From Euborellia annulipes (Eukaryota > Arthropoda > Insecta > Dermaptera > Anisolabididae): 64,000 bases of DNA. Under the pieces are notes generated by a model. The model searched no databases. It saw nothing but the letters and a program-made list of their open reading frames with translations, and was not told the DNA's origin. Numbering within the stretch: position 1 is the first letter of the stretch; each line of letters starts with the position of its first letter. The stretch covers positions 1 to 64,000 of the forward strand of contig JAKCPI010002432.1 of NCBI GenBank assembly GCA_023213315.1. Direction: 5' to 3'. This document shows positions 48,101-60,495 of the stretch, in pieces. Both the position numbers and the translations under genes were made by a program.

Positions 48101-51100
48101 AAATCAAAGTTTGTGGCGCTAGCGGCTGGTTCAAAATCTGCGATAAAAAATAATTATAATTATTATACATATTTTAAAAATTTAATAAAAAATTTGTTCA
48201 AATAAAGTTATAGCTACCTGGTGATTAAGATAACCAGCTTGGACGGCCATCTGAATTTGTTGAACTAGCATACGAAGCTGAGCTGTTGAAGGTTGATTTT
48301 GGGCTGATCGTTGTCCTTGATTGAAAGCTCCGCCAGTAGACTGTCCTTGATTGGGGGGCTAAATAAAATAAAAAATATAGAATTAGGAAATTAAGATAAA
48401 TAATAGAAATAACAAAGACATTATTAAATTTACAGGTGGAGCAAATGGCATTTGTTGGGCGACGGGATTAAATCCGCCTCGGCCCGGAAACCCTCCGGCG
48501 GCAGCTGCCGCGGCCGCTGCAGCAGCTGCAGCAGCGGCGGGATGATGGCCACCACCTGCAGCTGCTGCTACAGCAGCCATATCAAATTGATCTTCGTGGC
48601 GACGCCAATTGTCAACGCCAAAACTTCGTCCATTTAATTGTTCTAAAGCGTCCTCTAGAATCATACTGGATGAACGAAGAGCGTTTTCTACATCTTCTTT
48701 CTGTAAAATAATTTAAAAAAATCAATTTTCAATATCAATAGGACTTTATTAAATAATAAATAAATTACCTTATAGCCCATTTCTACCAAGATCCTGAATT
48801 GTTTACTGGCCCAGATTAGTTCTTTATTTAAAGGCTTGGGGCCTTGTTTCGGGGGTTGTACCCAAGCATGGACATCCATTTCGTTATCAACCCATCCTGC
48901 AGGATTGAGCTGATTCTTCTGCTTAGGCCCAACTCCTCCAGCACCTGAGCCCGCTGCACTTCCAGCTCCAGTTCCCCATGAACTGGTACCACCGCCTCCT
49001 CCACCTCCAGTTCCACCTCCCAAAGCAGCATCATTCCAAGAATTGATTCCTCCGCCACCTCCCGGTACTACTTTTCCGTCGTCTCCCCAGCCAGTGCCTC
49101 CTCCAGTGTCATGGCCTCCATCAGTCCATGAGCCGTTTCTACTATTTGCTGATACTAACATCCTCATATCACTAAAATAAAAAAAAAATCAATAATTATT
49201 TTAAGTAAAATAACCAAGAAGAGAATTTTTTATTGTATATTTCATTTGATCAATTTTATGTTTGAAAAAAAAAATGAAATTTACCCAAGATGACTCCATA
49301 AGGGTCCGTTATCAGGTTTAATTGTTTGACCGTTGCCTCCAGTTGGCATTCGAGCTTGTTGCATTCCAGGGGGACATTGCATTCCACCTCCTCCTCCTCC
49401 GCCACTGTTTCCTCGTCCCATATTTGGTGTAGGCATTTCTTTCCAATGGGAGACCTGCTATAAAATAATTAAAAAATTCAAAATAAAATAGGATTGACTT
49501 TAAAATTATATTTTAGAGATAAAATAAAAAATGTACCTTTCCAGCCATTCGTCCGCTTTGTTGTGCAGGGTTTCCCCAAAGAGATGTTCCGTCATCGTAA
49601 TTTGGAATGGTTCGTCTTTGAACGGGAGGAGAGGGTTCCTCCCAACCTGATGGTTTCGACCCACCACCCGCCAAGCCAATATCCTTAGGGGGAGGTGGGG
49701 CCCATTGGTTGACGCCTAATAAAAGAATTATAATCAATTAACAAATTAAAATTAAATTCACAAATAAACATTATAAAATTTTGAAAAATATTGAGTCCCT
49801 ATAATAATGTATCCACTTAGGATAGGCTCTATTTTTTATTTATTAGTCACACAATTAACGCAAAAATCAGGCGTTATCTTTAAAAAAAGTGAAGCCAATT
49901 GATTCAGCTCATAATTTACCTGCAGATGTGCTTCCAGGCATTCCAGGCATTTTCGCTTGACCAGGAGGTTGGTGGGCACCACCTCCACCTGTATGATGAT
50001 GGCTAGTTTGTTGAGGATGACCCCACATTCCAGCTGCAGCTGCCGCTGCAGCAGCAGTTGCTGCGGCTGTTGCAGCATCTACAGCACTCGCTCCATTGAG
50101 TCTTCCACTAATTCCGCGAGTATCACCACGCATAAGGGCGGCTGCTGCGGCAGCTGCAACTGCGGCCGTTGCGGCTGCATCGCTGTTCATGGCCCGGAGT
50201 TCTCGAAGATCTCGAGGATCGACTACGCCGCGCATATGGTCACGTGGATCCATAAGTCCAGTACCTGTACGGGTGCATCGCCGTCCAAATTTATTGCACT
50301 TTCTTCATTTTTTTAAATTTCATTTTAAGTAGAATAATATTCACAATTTGACAAAATGCCTTGATTATTAAACTAAATACATAATAATATAATATAAAGA
50401 AAATAAGAAAATAAAAATAAATTAAAGTGAAAATATTATATAAAAAAAAAAGACTAATAAATTAAGTAAAAATTTAAAATTTATATCTACTAATAATAAA
50501 ACTAATTAAGCAATAAAATCAAATGTCTTAATTCAATTCAGAATTATATTCAGGATATTTCAATAAATTAAAATTTAGTAAGAATTTGTGTTTTTAAATA
50601 AAAATTTGATTGATTTATTGGAAAGTTTGTTTGTTATTCATTTAAGAATGAAGTAGAATATTAATCACAATGAAGGGTTAGATGACACGTTGTGGCTGTT
50701 ATTCATTCTTTGGCTTCTCGCCTTGGCTTGCTGCCTTCTTTTGTTTCATCAACAAATCTAAGTAGTCGCTTATTTTTTATAAATAGTTCAATTTGAATAT
50801 CCTGAGTTCAGTTTTTGATTCTGATTTTTGAGTTAAGGCCTTCAGTTTTTTTTTTTTTTTTTAAGAAAAAAAAAGATTACCCCAGGCTGAATCAATTGAA
50901 TGTTTAAAGAAGCATGCTATGTGAATAATTAAAAAAATAAATAAATAAAACTGGTTAGAAATAGAGTAATGCATGCAGACAAAAAACAAAATGATTCTTT
51001 TAGAAATTCTTTTTAATAGTAATTAATTTAAAAGAAGAAATATTTATTTATTAAATTTTGTTTTGTATTTTGAAAAAAGCAATAAGATGATTTTATTGAG

Positions 51101-54100
51101 ATGTGTGCTTTTGAAGCTCACCATGGAATAAATCTAGCAAGCCCTGATTCATGCATTGAAGAATGTGTATAAGATAGGATAGAAAAGAAGACACCAAGGG
51201 TCGGGGTGAGAGAGCAGAGCAGAGGATGCTTTAGCCACTCACCCCTCAATTCGCGGAGATCCGACCGGGGATCGAGTGAACCGGAGGCCGATCCAGCTGC
51301 GCCGCTTGCCCAAGAACCTGGTGCAGCAGCTGTAGCTGCGCCACTGCCGACGACCCCTGCAGCACTGCCGCTTCCGCCGGCCCCAGGTCCATTTCCTGGT
51401 CCCGGCCAATCGGACTCCTTCTTAGGTCCTGACGGACCAACCCGACCCCCAGCACGCACCACACACACACAGACACACACAGACAGTTAAAGCGAGTTTC
51501 GTGGGTGATTGAAAGTTTGGATATAGGAATAAGGTCTGGAGAAAGAGAGAGCAAGTAGAAAGAAGAATGCCGAAAAATGCACACAGTTGAGGAGAAATAT
51601 GTTAGGCATTCAAAACTGTTAAATGAGAAACGTTTATCCGTTAATAAATTTAAAATTATATTTTAATAAAAGAAAACTCTTAAGTTTTTTTCCGAGTACG
51701 ATTTCAAACTATTTGTAAAGACTGTTCGTTTCGATTTTACGAAGTTCAGCTGAAAGGTTTTACACACTATTACGTAGCATGCGAACGAGAGAAAAAATGC
51801 TTAAAAATACAATTATTAATATTTGTGTTAATATCGATATATTTTTTCTAACACATGAAGAGTTTTTTCCATCCGTTCATGAAGTATTATTGTGGTCTAT
51901 CTCAGATACAAGTGACCAGAGCTCATCGTCTTTGATGAAATACCATAAAAGGTTTTGGGATGAGAGACCAAGAAGTGTACGGAATATGCTCAAACTTCAA
52001 CTTGCGAAAAGCCTCAACGCGCATTGTCACGTTGCAAAGATTATGGTGTTTGGATTTCCACTTCTTCCCTAACGAGCAATCATTACGTCAGAGAAAATGA
52101 GGTGAAGGCAATTGGATCTCACTAAGGCTAATTCTTCAAGAACGGGATGGAAAACGATTCATGCTAGAAAGAATATATCTAACATATATTGAAAAATAAA
52201 TAATGCATTTTTCCAAGTAAAGAATTGTAATTTTTGACTGATCTCTTTTCATTATCATGCTAGGCACTAGTGTGTAAATCTTTTCAGTAGGCTCTCGTAG
52301 AATATCATATTATTAATAAACAATAATAAACAAAATAAATTTCATCATGCTCTCTATCGAAATTGTAATTGCTAGGCTCTCTCTGATAATATTTAAAGGC
52401 TTAAAGATAAAAATAGGGTCAATGAACTTATTAATCATACGGTGAAAAGGTTTTACATTTTATGTTTATTATTTATCTAATTAGTTCAAAAGGTAAATTA
52501 TAGAATTTAGAAACAGTATTTTTGACAACTTTTGAATTATGTAGCATGTAGTATAGCAGTCCAACAGTCATCAAAATAAAGAAATCTAAAATGTTCTTAA
52601 ATAGTGAAAAAGACATTAAATTAAAAAAAAAAAAAATATTTGATTTCTAGTCGCAAATTTTATTTTTTCACATACTTCTAATATTTATAGTTTATTAAAT
52701 ATCTTCAAATAAACATTTTTTGGTCTCTGCTCCCCACTGTCAATCCATATACTATTACAAGAGAAATAATAAAAATATTGTGGGAACAAATTGAAGAAAA
52801 ATCTAGATTTTTTTAAAGTTATTAAGAGATCTGAAGTATTTAAGATAAGACATTTTTTTATGTAAGATAAGAAAATGGTGAATATTTACTATTTTTGAAA
52901 AATTTTTCAAAATCTCTTGTTGGATAATAGATTAATTAAGAGTGAAGCATGAGTACCAAATAATTTAGATTAATAAAAATAATAAAATTTTAAATTTATT
53001 TACGGATAATCGTGTTTCTGACTCGTCTTAATAAAATGAAATTGTTACAAGGTTATTAATAAAAAAAAATCACTCCTTTCCAATTATATAGATAGATTTG
53101 TAATTATTATTTAAATATGTCAAACAAATTAATATATTTAATTTCTGAAATAAATAAAACAATTTTAATTTAAATATAATATTTAAAAAATTAGGAAAAG
53201 GAATAAAATATGAAAACATTTTTATAGGAGAAGTGAAAAATGGAAAAAGCATATTATGCTTGAAGCAAAGCAAAAGCTAAAGAGCCATTCAAAATTTTAT
53301 ATTCAATGAGCTTCAAAAGCAATTGAATACTTCAAAATTAAATTTTTTTTTTTTTAATAAAATGACGAATCAAGGCATTTTGAAAATTAAATTTTTGATG
53401 ATGAATTAAAAAAAAATTTTTTAATATAATTTTTCCAGCGTAAAAGAAGGCAGTTTATAAGAAAGAAAGAAGAAGGTGGTGTAGGAAAGCGAGAGAGAGA
53501 ATGAAGACTGATATAGAAAGGTGGTAGCAGCTTACCTCCCCACATGGCGGGTTGTTGAGGAGGTCCTCCGCCACCCCATTGACTTGCTGGACCACCACCA
53601 CCTGCGGCACCTGCGCCGGCGCCTCCAGTTTGACCTGCCGTGGGTACACCTGTCCATACATTGGAACTATCGGCAACATCGTCATCTTCGCCCCAGGTAC
53701 CACCAATGTTCGTCGTTGGTGTATGTCCCCAGGGTGTCTTTTGAGCTTGTGCGGGTGGCGGTTGGCCACCATTACGAAGATTCGCTTCCCAGAGGTCGGT
53801 TCCGTTATTCACGCTTGGTTTCCAGGCTGGAAGTCCTCCACCGGAACCACCTCCGCCTGGACCTCCTGATCCACCTCCAGAGTCTTTTAAGCCTGGCTCA
53901 GGGGAATTTGGAATATCCCAGCCAGTGTCTTGGTTCACAAATTGCTATAATATGATAAATAACAATTTGTTAGAAAAACGTTTATCATACCAATAAATTA
54001 ATAGAAACTAAAGTAAATATTAAATAAATGGAATTTGCTGGCTGTGAGTATGTCTGATTTAAATCAGGGACCAGGTTCGGCCTTTATGTGCTTCTCGAAA

Positions 54101-57100
54101 CTCCGTTTCGAGATATATTTAATGTCTCTTCATCAGTCCGTCTACAAAAATGTACATATACGTAAACAAATAGTTAAATTAAATAATTAACTTACGATAT
54201 AGTCCCTATAATAAATATAAGAATAAAAATCCATTGGGATTTAATAAAAACATGGAAAGCTTACATCGAAAGATACTGATAGCATAAAGGTGGACATTAA
54301 TTAATTGTACAGCGTGTTACAATGAATAAGACTCGAATGCCTGTGAGTGAAAAAATTCTCGATATGATTAAAATTAGTTATTCTAGTCTAGTGCATTTAA
54401 ATATTCAATTTTTTTTTAAATTTATTTCGAGAGCACCGATAGGTTAATCCTCAGGTCAAAGTGGAGGAAGATTAATACCAGCAGAAAATAGAATTATTAT
54501 AAAATTATATTTTTTCTTCATTTCAACTCAATAATAAAAAAAAAAATTTGACGTTTTGCTTTTTAATTTATAATTTTTTATTTTTTACTGTTTGTATTTC
54601 GATGTAAGCTTTCCATGTTTTTATTATATCACAATCTATTTTTATTTTTATTATGTATCGAAAGTTAACTATGTTTATATCGCCTGCTGAGAATCATAAT
54701 GGCGAAAGTCTGAAAATTGAATTTTTGAGTTAAGCCTAACAAACGTTGTTAAAATGTCTTCTCTTTTGAGTGCCAAAGTATATTTCCATTCTTTGCTATT
54801 CATTTGTTGCCCGGCTATTTAAATGTATATGTTTATAAAACTTTCAAACCGCTTTTCTCCAATTATGAAATTTCGGACTTTCGCCACTCAGCATTCTCAG
54901 CAGGCGATATGTACATTTTTGTAGACGGACTGATGATGAGTCATTAATATATCTAGAAACGTCTCCGGAGTCGAGAAGCACATAAAGGCTTTTTAATTGG
55001 CTGAACCTGCCCCCTGATATAAATATTAAATAATTATTTTTTTTACTCAGTCTGAAAGACCCCACCTCCCCCTGGCATTAGTCTTAGCAGACGGATTTCA
55101 ACCCCTCCCCCCCCCCCCCATTGGGACCTGAACAAAGACTAGATATTAAGCTTTTGCCTCTTTCACTTCTACCTTTATATTGTAAGAAAAGGTCAAATTA
55201 TCCTCAACCCCTTTCCTTGTACGATGAGAAAGAGAAATGTGGCTGTACGCAGATCAGAAAATGGGACAGGAGAGTAAGTTCGCCAGTATTTGGAGTTTTA
55301 TTCGATATACCACTAGGTAGGTAGGCTATACTACCTGCTGATTTCCTCTCCTGTCACATCCTCTCAAGTCGAACCTTTTAAGAATTTAGCCATACACTGT
55401 ATTTTCAAAAAGTTTCAACAGTGATTTAAATATAATCGCAAATTAAACAAAGTTAATCATTTATAAATGTACAAAATACAGTAATTATCTATTATAGATA
55501 ATATCAATTTTTTAAGATAGAGTAATATAATTTTCAGTTTATCAATTTAAATTTTTGTTTTATGATTTTTCCTGATTATTTTAAATTTAAAGTAAATGTA
55601 AAATGATGACTTACTCCTCCCCATCCGTCTTGACTAAAAAGCGCCTCGCGCATGCTGTTCAATTGTTCGAGTTGTTGTTTAGTAGTATTTCCAGGGGCTG
55701 AGGTTCCACTGGAAGTTCCACCAGATCCTCCAGCGACTACAACGGCAGATGCAGGATTGACCACTCCCCCGCCTTGTCCGTTACCACTGTTTCCGGCATT
55801 TCCTGGAGGTCCTGATACTGAAGATTGACCGCCGCCTGGTAAATTTTTTCCAGCTGCTTGAGCCCAAGAAGTGGATGCTGAGCCCGGTGCATTGCTGGTT
55901 GTAGGCTGGGCACTATTATTACCCTGAGGATTGGACTGGGAAGTTGTTCCTACAAAACAGAAGACCCAGATTTAATCATTAAGTAATCAATAATTCAATA
56001 AATAAATAAATTTACCTTGATTGGATGGACCGCCTTGACCTTGACTAGACCCAGGGTTTTGTTGTGGTGCATTTCCTCCTGTATTTCCATTGCCATTATT
56101 TCCAGGACGATTATTATTATTTGTCCCCCATTGAGAATTGTTCTGTCCGCCTGATGAATTTCCACCAACACCGCCGCCGCCCCATGTATTCGACGAGCCG
56201 GTTGATGAGTTATTATTGCTAGAGTTATTGGCAGAGTTCCCGGAAGAACCAGGATTTGCAGAACTGGAGGCATTATTGCCAGAAGCAGCACTACCCGGGG
56301 GACCCGAGGCAGCAGCTGTGGGAGCGGGACCCCAAGTGGCTGCCCCCGAGGTCAGTGAGCTCTCTCCACCCCCGCGAAGACCCAGACCACGAGGGATACC
56401 CCAACGAGCATTAGTTGCCGGCCCCGAAAATGGAATGTTACACTTATTCTTATTTAAATTATCTTGAACTATAACAGCACCATTATTTATATTTTGAGTT
56501 GTAAATCTAGGTTTTGTAGATATATCTTTAGGTCTATCATTTTCAGTTTCTTCTCCTTTTGAACTTAGAGTAATATTTGGATGTCTAATGGCTTGAGAGA
56601 TATGGGTGGGCTCCATATCAAGAGTTTTTTTTGTAGTAATAGTAGTAGTGTTAATAGGAGTAATATTGGATTGAGTGCTAAAGCTGATTATGTGACTTTG
56701 AGATGAAGAGAACAGACTATTGGAAGATCCAAGATGACTGGCAAACATTGCATTGAAGCCCTAAAAAAAAAGAATTTAAATGTTAAAACCAAAATAAAAG
56801 TGCTTTTTTAGCACAGAGTTGTTCGTAAAAAGAACTTATATCAGTTTAGGAAAATTACTTCTTAGTAATAAGGGAATAAAATATGCATAACTATATGAAG
56901 ATTGGAGAGGAGGGAAATGAGACTAAGACAAACAGAACTCGGACTCTGTAGTCTGTAGTGGTGAATTATGTTGGTCAAACAGAAGGTGGCTTTCCGCGGA
57001 GGACCAGGCTAGTTTGAAGACAGATGAGAAGTTATAATTTTTCACAAAGTTTGCTGAGAACTGAAGGGAAAATGAATGTTTATAACTGAAAAAGTATTTG

Positions 57101-60018
57101 ATCATGTGTATTTTTTGTATGATACTATCAATAAATTATTTCTCAATTTGCCACACATTTTCGTTTTTCATTTACTTATTGCACCAATTTTTTTTTCGTA
57201 AATACTGATTAGCACTGACTTGAGCATTCTGCTTGACCACCCTAATCCATAACAGAGTGCAAATGTTCCGCAGCAGAGTTCTGTTTGACCAAGACCTAAA
57301 CAATTGAGTATCCCTTATAAAGGTAAAAGCTAATACGTCTTCTTCTTCAATATGACAAAAATGTTAGGCTGGAAACTTTCAATCCAATTTCTGTATTTAT
57401 AAAGAATAGATTTGAGCGTTTCTGAGTAAAATAACAAGAATTTGAATGGAGAAATAGAAAGGAATGCGATTAATATTTGATTATAAGATGAGACCTGTTG
57501 TGCTCTGTGGCTGGTCTCTGGGGACGGATGCTCCTCGGTGCCACAATTTGAGCTGGATATCACAGACGATGAGAGTTTGACCATGGGCAAAAGGGGATCT
57601 TGAGGCGGGTCAGCTCGCCCTCGCCCTTCTGTCCCCCTGTGCTGGTCGGCCGCCGCCGCCGCCGCCGTCGTCGTCGATTTCGCCATCGACATCTTCGTCT
57701 TCGAGTCGATTGTCTCAGCTGCCTCCGAAGCATCTGTCATTGTCATTGTCAATTGTGTCGTTAAGGCGAGATCGTCCGCTGCCGTCGCCAGGACATCGAC
57801 CAGGGCGTGCGTGGCCTGAAAATAAAATACAAGAAAATCAGATCTTAATATCATTGAAATTTTTATTTGGCAACTATCATTCAAGCTTTAACCCTATCAA
57901 ATAGCGGACATTTCGACGCATCATTGGAACGTTGTAGAACGTTCCTGTGGCTTCGAAATGTCGTCTATTTGGCATCAGTGCTATGAATGAACGAACTAAC
58001 TTAGTCGGTTTTAGTTTGATTTTCTTCTTTCAGAGAACGAGAGTCGAATTGGACCACTTGAGTTGAGTAAGTTTTACAAACACTAGTTCATGTTAAATTA
58101 ACCCTTAATGTTGTTTTTGTGAGTTTAGTAAAAATAAGTATTCTAAAGAAAGATCCTTAAACTTTTTGATTTCGCGGCTTCCCTACAAGTCGATAACCTA
58201 CGCCCTATTTATTTATTATTTTTTTTTTAATCTCAGGTTGCTTAAAAAATAATTTTTGCTTCAAGATAACCAACGTTCACCGTTTTTCTCCTAGCTGAAC
58301 TCGGATTTCTTAATCAAATTTTAAAGAACTTTATTTTACCCTTTCGCCTTTGGTTTAAAACCTCGATATCAAGAGACCAAAACCAATTTCAAGTCAAAAA
58401 AATCCGATGAGACAACTACTGATATATGCATTTTAATCAAATTGGAAAAATCGGGAAAAACCAAAAATTTCAAGGCAAGAATTATTTTTATAAAAGAAAA
58501 TAAATGGGAAATAAAATTTGACACTAAAAAGAGTCCTTTGAAAAATATTCTCATTGCAAGATTGTTATTTTTGTTCTATAACCTAATTAATCGATATTGT
58601 CTAAATTCTTAAATATTTTTAATTAACGATTTTCGCTACTTTCACTTAAGGTGATGACTTTTATGTCTCTCTAGTAATGAATGGACATAATATGAGGTGG
58701 CAAATATTACATTACAATCACAATTCTTGTTATAATGAATGAGAGATGCTTCCTCTAAGATTAATAAAATGAGTTTTATTTTTGGGATAAAAAAGGATTT
58801 GCCTTTATTTTTTTTTTTTCTTGAATATAGTAAATATATTTTCTAGTTAATAATATTTTCTCACCCTCGTGAGTAGAGTTCTCGACTTTAAAAAAATGTA
58901 AAAAAAAGACTGATGTTGAAGGTGAAAAAAATAAAGAAATAAACTTTCATTATTTTAATTAGTCTTCTTACGCCATCAATTTTAATTTACATTTTATTTT
59001 TTATTTTGAATATAATTTGGAGATGGATTTGGTAGAGATGTTATTTTAAATAAAAGATACTTTTAATTTAGATAAAATGGAAGGAGAGGGTATTGTAAAA
59101 TTTTTTCTTGTTTTTTGTCAAATTTTAATTTTTAATTTTGAGTATCTCGCTCACCCAACGGATTCATAAATGCCTTAAAAAAAAATGTATCCTTTTCAGG
59201 ACGTAATTTTGATTACGCAAAGAAATAAAGTGTATTCGAGAGTTGGAAAAAAATTTTTATTATACCTATTACTTAAGGTATTTTCAGAATTTAATGAAAA
59301 TTAATATATATGCCTATAATGAAAAAACTAAGGTACTGAAATGTCAGAGACTATTATTTTTAAAGAAAAAACTACCCCTAACCATGAAAATGTTGAGAGT
59401 AAAATAAATAAAAAATATTCATGTGTTTTTGTATAATTATAAATTTATCCTTTATTAATTATTATGGAAATTTAAAATACAAGGTGGAATGTAATTTTAT
59501 GTGATAGGTGCGAAAGAGAAATTGATAGAATAGTTTTTGAGAAATATTAAAATCACTGAAGTTAATTCCGCTTGACCGATTTTTATTCGCAATCACTTGT
59601 GATTCGAAAGTATATATATATATTTTTATTGTGAGAAAAAATTTTTAAGCTATCTGTGGTAAAAAACCAAATAAAAATCTGGGGGTAGTGATGCGATTGA
59701 AGTGAGTAAAGGTGAGCTACGCACCCCGTTGTCAGGCACTTGGTCGCTAGGAAAGGAGGAGCTGAGCGCGGGCGGCGGCGGCCTCGCCACGACTTCGTTG
59801 CTCGGTTTGGCAACAGCGGCGGTCCCTTCTTCTAAGCGTTCTGGCACATTGTTCCCAACTACATTCTCCTGAAACACACCGGTCGCTTTGCTTTCAGGTC
59901 GCTCACTCACAAATCACCTTTTCAAAAACAACTCTCTTTTGTCAACACTTACCTTAAAATTATTTTTGAAGGCATTGGTTTTGGAATTAATATCTGAACT
60001 AGATTTGCTTGGAAACAT
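42131..60018 (-). CDS. gw: gawky / GW182 / TNRC6, Argonaute-bound silencing scaffold, 20 coding exons
   Basis: GW182 binds Argonaute through GW/WG motifs and recruits PABP and CCR4-NOT to miRNA targets in the cytoplasm and P-bodies. Exons: 60018-59953, 59868-59725, 57815-57495, 56760-56016, 55949-55615, 53944-53536, 51428-51243, 50264-49920, 49715-49537, 49457-49285, 49171-48769, 48700-48434, 48358-48218, 48137-47946, 47863-47690, 46981-46782, 46121-45926, 45855-45629, 44485-44041, 42625-42131. They sum to 5643 nt, 1880 aa, all in phase. Landmarks: [11 protein letters not shown] (~525), [14 protein letters not shown] (~540), UBA (~1083-1126) split by an intron, Q-rich (~1195-1340), PAM2 [16 protein letters not shown] (~1477-1492), RRM (~1664-1736) split by an intron, and a C-terminal silencing region ending [11 protein letters not shown]. 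Poly-alanine tracts occur in four exons. The N-terminal ~425 residues are weakly conserved; the first ATG has a poor context, so the start is the least certain part. Confidence 0.95.
42725..42957. mobile_element. Fold-back element (42.8 kb)
   Basis: Arms at 42725-42830 and 42852-42957 pair around TCTAATTATAGATAAATAA. Each contains CUCUGAAGAU followed by stem II GACGU-AUUA-ACG(UC) and GAA. The GAAA box and cleavage triplet are decayed, most in the left copy. Confidence 0.7.
43030..43400. mobile_element. Fold-back element, GCAGCAAAG family (43.2 kb)
   Basis: Ends AGCAAAATCAAAGCC and its relative GCAAAGCCTTTGCTGC face each other; related arms occur at 11.44, 15.80 and 16.69 kb. The minus strand at 43090-43133 reads CUGAAGAU, a long loose stem II, GAAACG. 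The plus strand at 43311-43345 has CUAAAGAU and GAAACGUC. Confidence 0.6.
43598..43635 (-). ncRNA. Hammerhead-like motif, core complete, left arm
   Basis: GGC, CUGACGA, extra U, stem II GUC-CACGU-GAC, GAAA, palindrome AUCGAU, C, GCC. All core bases fit a hammerhead, and AUCGAU can form stem III between two molecules. Confidence 0.7.
43861..43897 (+). ncRNA. Hammerhead-like motif, core complete, right arm
   Basis: The same sequence as the left-arm motif, on the plus strand: CUGACGA, U, GUC/GAC stem II, GAAA, AUCGAUC, with GGC/GCC as stem I. Confidence 0.7.
44572..44841. mobile_element. MITE with a nested hAT-like fragment, gawky intron
   Basis: Outer inverted ends GACCCCACCGGATGGTGGG and CCCATCACCCGTGGGGTCC. 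Inside is a block of AAAGTACT-type repeats ending GTACCCCAGCTCTG, as in many hAT termini. Confidence 0.6.
44947..45133 (+). mobile_element. SINE family A, copy 5, in a gawky intron
   Basis: Head with B box GGTTCGGATCC, a shortened body lacking the CCATTTGG palindrome, then the common segment and tail. It lies in the gawky intron between 45628 and 44486, antisense to the gene. Confidence 0.75.
45164..45412. mobile_element. mariner-like MITE, copy 2, in a gawky intron
   Basis: Same ends as copy 1 (GGCCCTGTTATGCAATGG and CCATTGCATAACAGGGTCC) and the same inner GTGTGTCAAAGACCA, about 249 bp, lying just after SINE copy 5. Confidence 0.75.
46196..46762. mobile_element. MITE with TATTCTCTAA ends, gawky intron
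   Basis: Ends CCTATTCTCTAAAAAC and TTAGAGAATAG. The segment GATATTCTCTAAACCAAG occurs twice inside. ~567 bp, no frame. Confidence 0.55.
47110..47545. mobile_element. Fold-back element, same family as 34.4 kb, gawky intron
   Basis: Arms at 47110-47190 and 47455-47545 share AACGTTTCGACTGCTTATTC and TATTTATATTTTTAATAAAT blocks with the 34.4-kb element. The right motif reads UUGAAAAC, GAUUGC...GCAGUU, GAAACCUU: decayed. Confidence 0.6.
51880..52060 (-). pseudogene. Degraded mariner-family transposase C-terminal fragment
   Basis: In the gawky intron upstream of the 51.4-kb exon, the minus strand reads LQRDNAR followed by [17 protein letters not shown]. This recalls the catalytic block (DNAR, then a PPYSPDLAP-like stretch) of mariner transposases. 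It is heavily mutated. Confidence 0.4.
54052..55025. mobile_element. Fold-back element with long spacer (54.5 kb), gawky intron
   Basis: Arms at 54052-54170 and 54904-55025 pair around TTTATGTGCTTCTCGA and GTAGACGGACTGATGA, about 730 bp apart. Motifs at 54102-54140 (minus) and 54921-54975 (plus) have CUGAUGA, an extra base, an imperfect stem II, and GAAACG. The spacer has no frame I recognise. Confidence 0.65.
57816..59724 (-). other. gw: gawky intron, no recognised element
   Basis: About 1.9 kb of AT-rich sequence between two in-phase coding exons. I see no terminal repeats, SINE or conserved block. Confidence 0.6.
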
Positions 60019-60055
60019 TGGATTCAATTCTTCTTTGGCAGGCAATTCATAAAAT
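59953..60055 (-). other. gw: gawky exon holding the proposed start codon
   Basis: The exon has acceptor TTTCAG at 60056 and donor GTAAGTG at 59952. Its open frame reads [19 protein letters not shown] and joins in phase 0 to the next two exons. The upstream exon carries stops in this frame, so the first usable Met is the one in NPMFPSK at 60018. Its -3 base is C, a weak context. Initiation at a later Met, such as those near the start of the 57.8-kb exon, is possible. Confidence 0.6.
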
Positions 60056-60124
60056 CTGAAATCTAATTTAAAAATATATATATAATATATATCTCACAAT
60101 CGATTATTAAATAATAATACCAAC

Positions 60125-60174
60125 CTTATTGACTAAGATCATCAGTGGTCATTGTGAACTGTGCTGATTGAGAT
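60125..60174 (-). promoter_or_regulatory. gw: gawky 5' UTR exon with an 8-codon uORF
   Basis: A 50-nt exon lies between TTTACAG and a GTTGGT donor. It contains an ATG in good context (CACAATGA) that opens MTTDDLSQ and then a TAA, all inside the exon. The main frame has stops here, so the exon is non-coding for gawky. A good-context uORF ahead of a weak-context main ATG suggests translational control. Confidence 0.55.
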
Positions 60175-60495
60175 CTGTAAATAACAAAGAAAAAAAAATA
60201 TTGTTAATAATAATTAGAATTAATTTGTGATTTTATTTTAAACGAACCATAGTATCTAATCTATAAATTCGGTGAGAGAGAAACAAATACGCAACCGACA
60301 CGTAGATTGTAATAAACTCACTAGAAATGGGAACATGGTGTGATATACGTATATAAAAATTTAACAAACAAAAAAAAAATGTTATAAAATATATTTATAT
60401 ATATGTAGAATAAAAATGAAGGATCACAGAATAGAGATGATGGCGTTTAAGCGATGGCGATGGCGAGAAAGAGAGAGAGAGAGCGAGCAACTCAC

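Noticed and set aside
53521..53955. Plus-strand frame of 144 codons
   Set aside because: It is the antisense shadow of the conserved NQDTGW exon of gawky.
56138..56467. Plus-strand Pro/Glu-rich frame
   Set aside because: Antisense shadow of the Gly/Asn-rich gawky exon.
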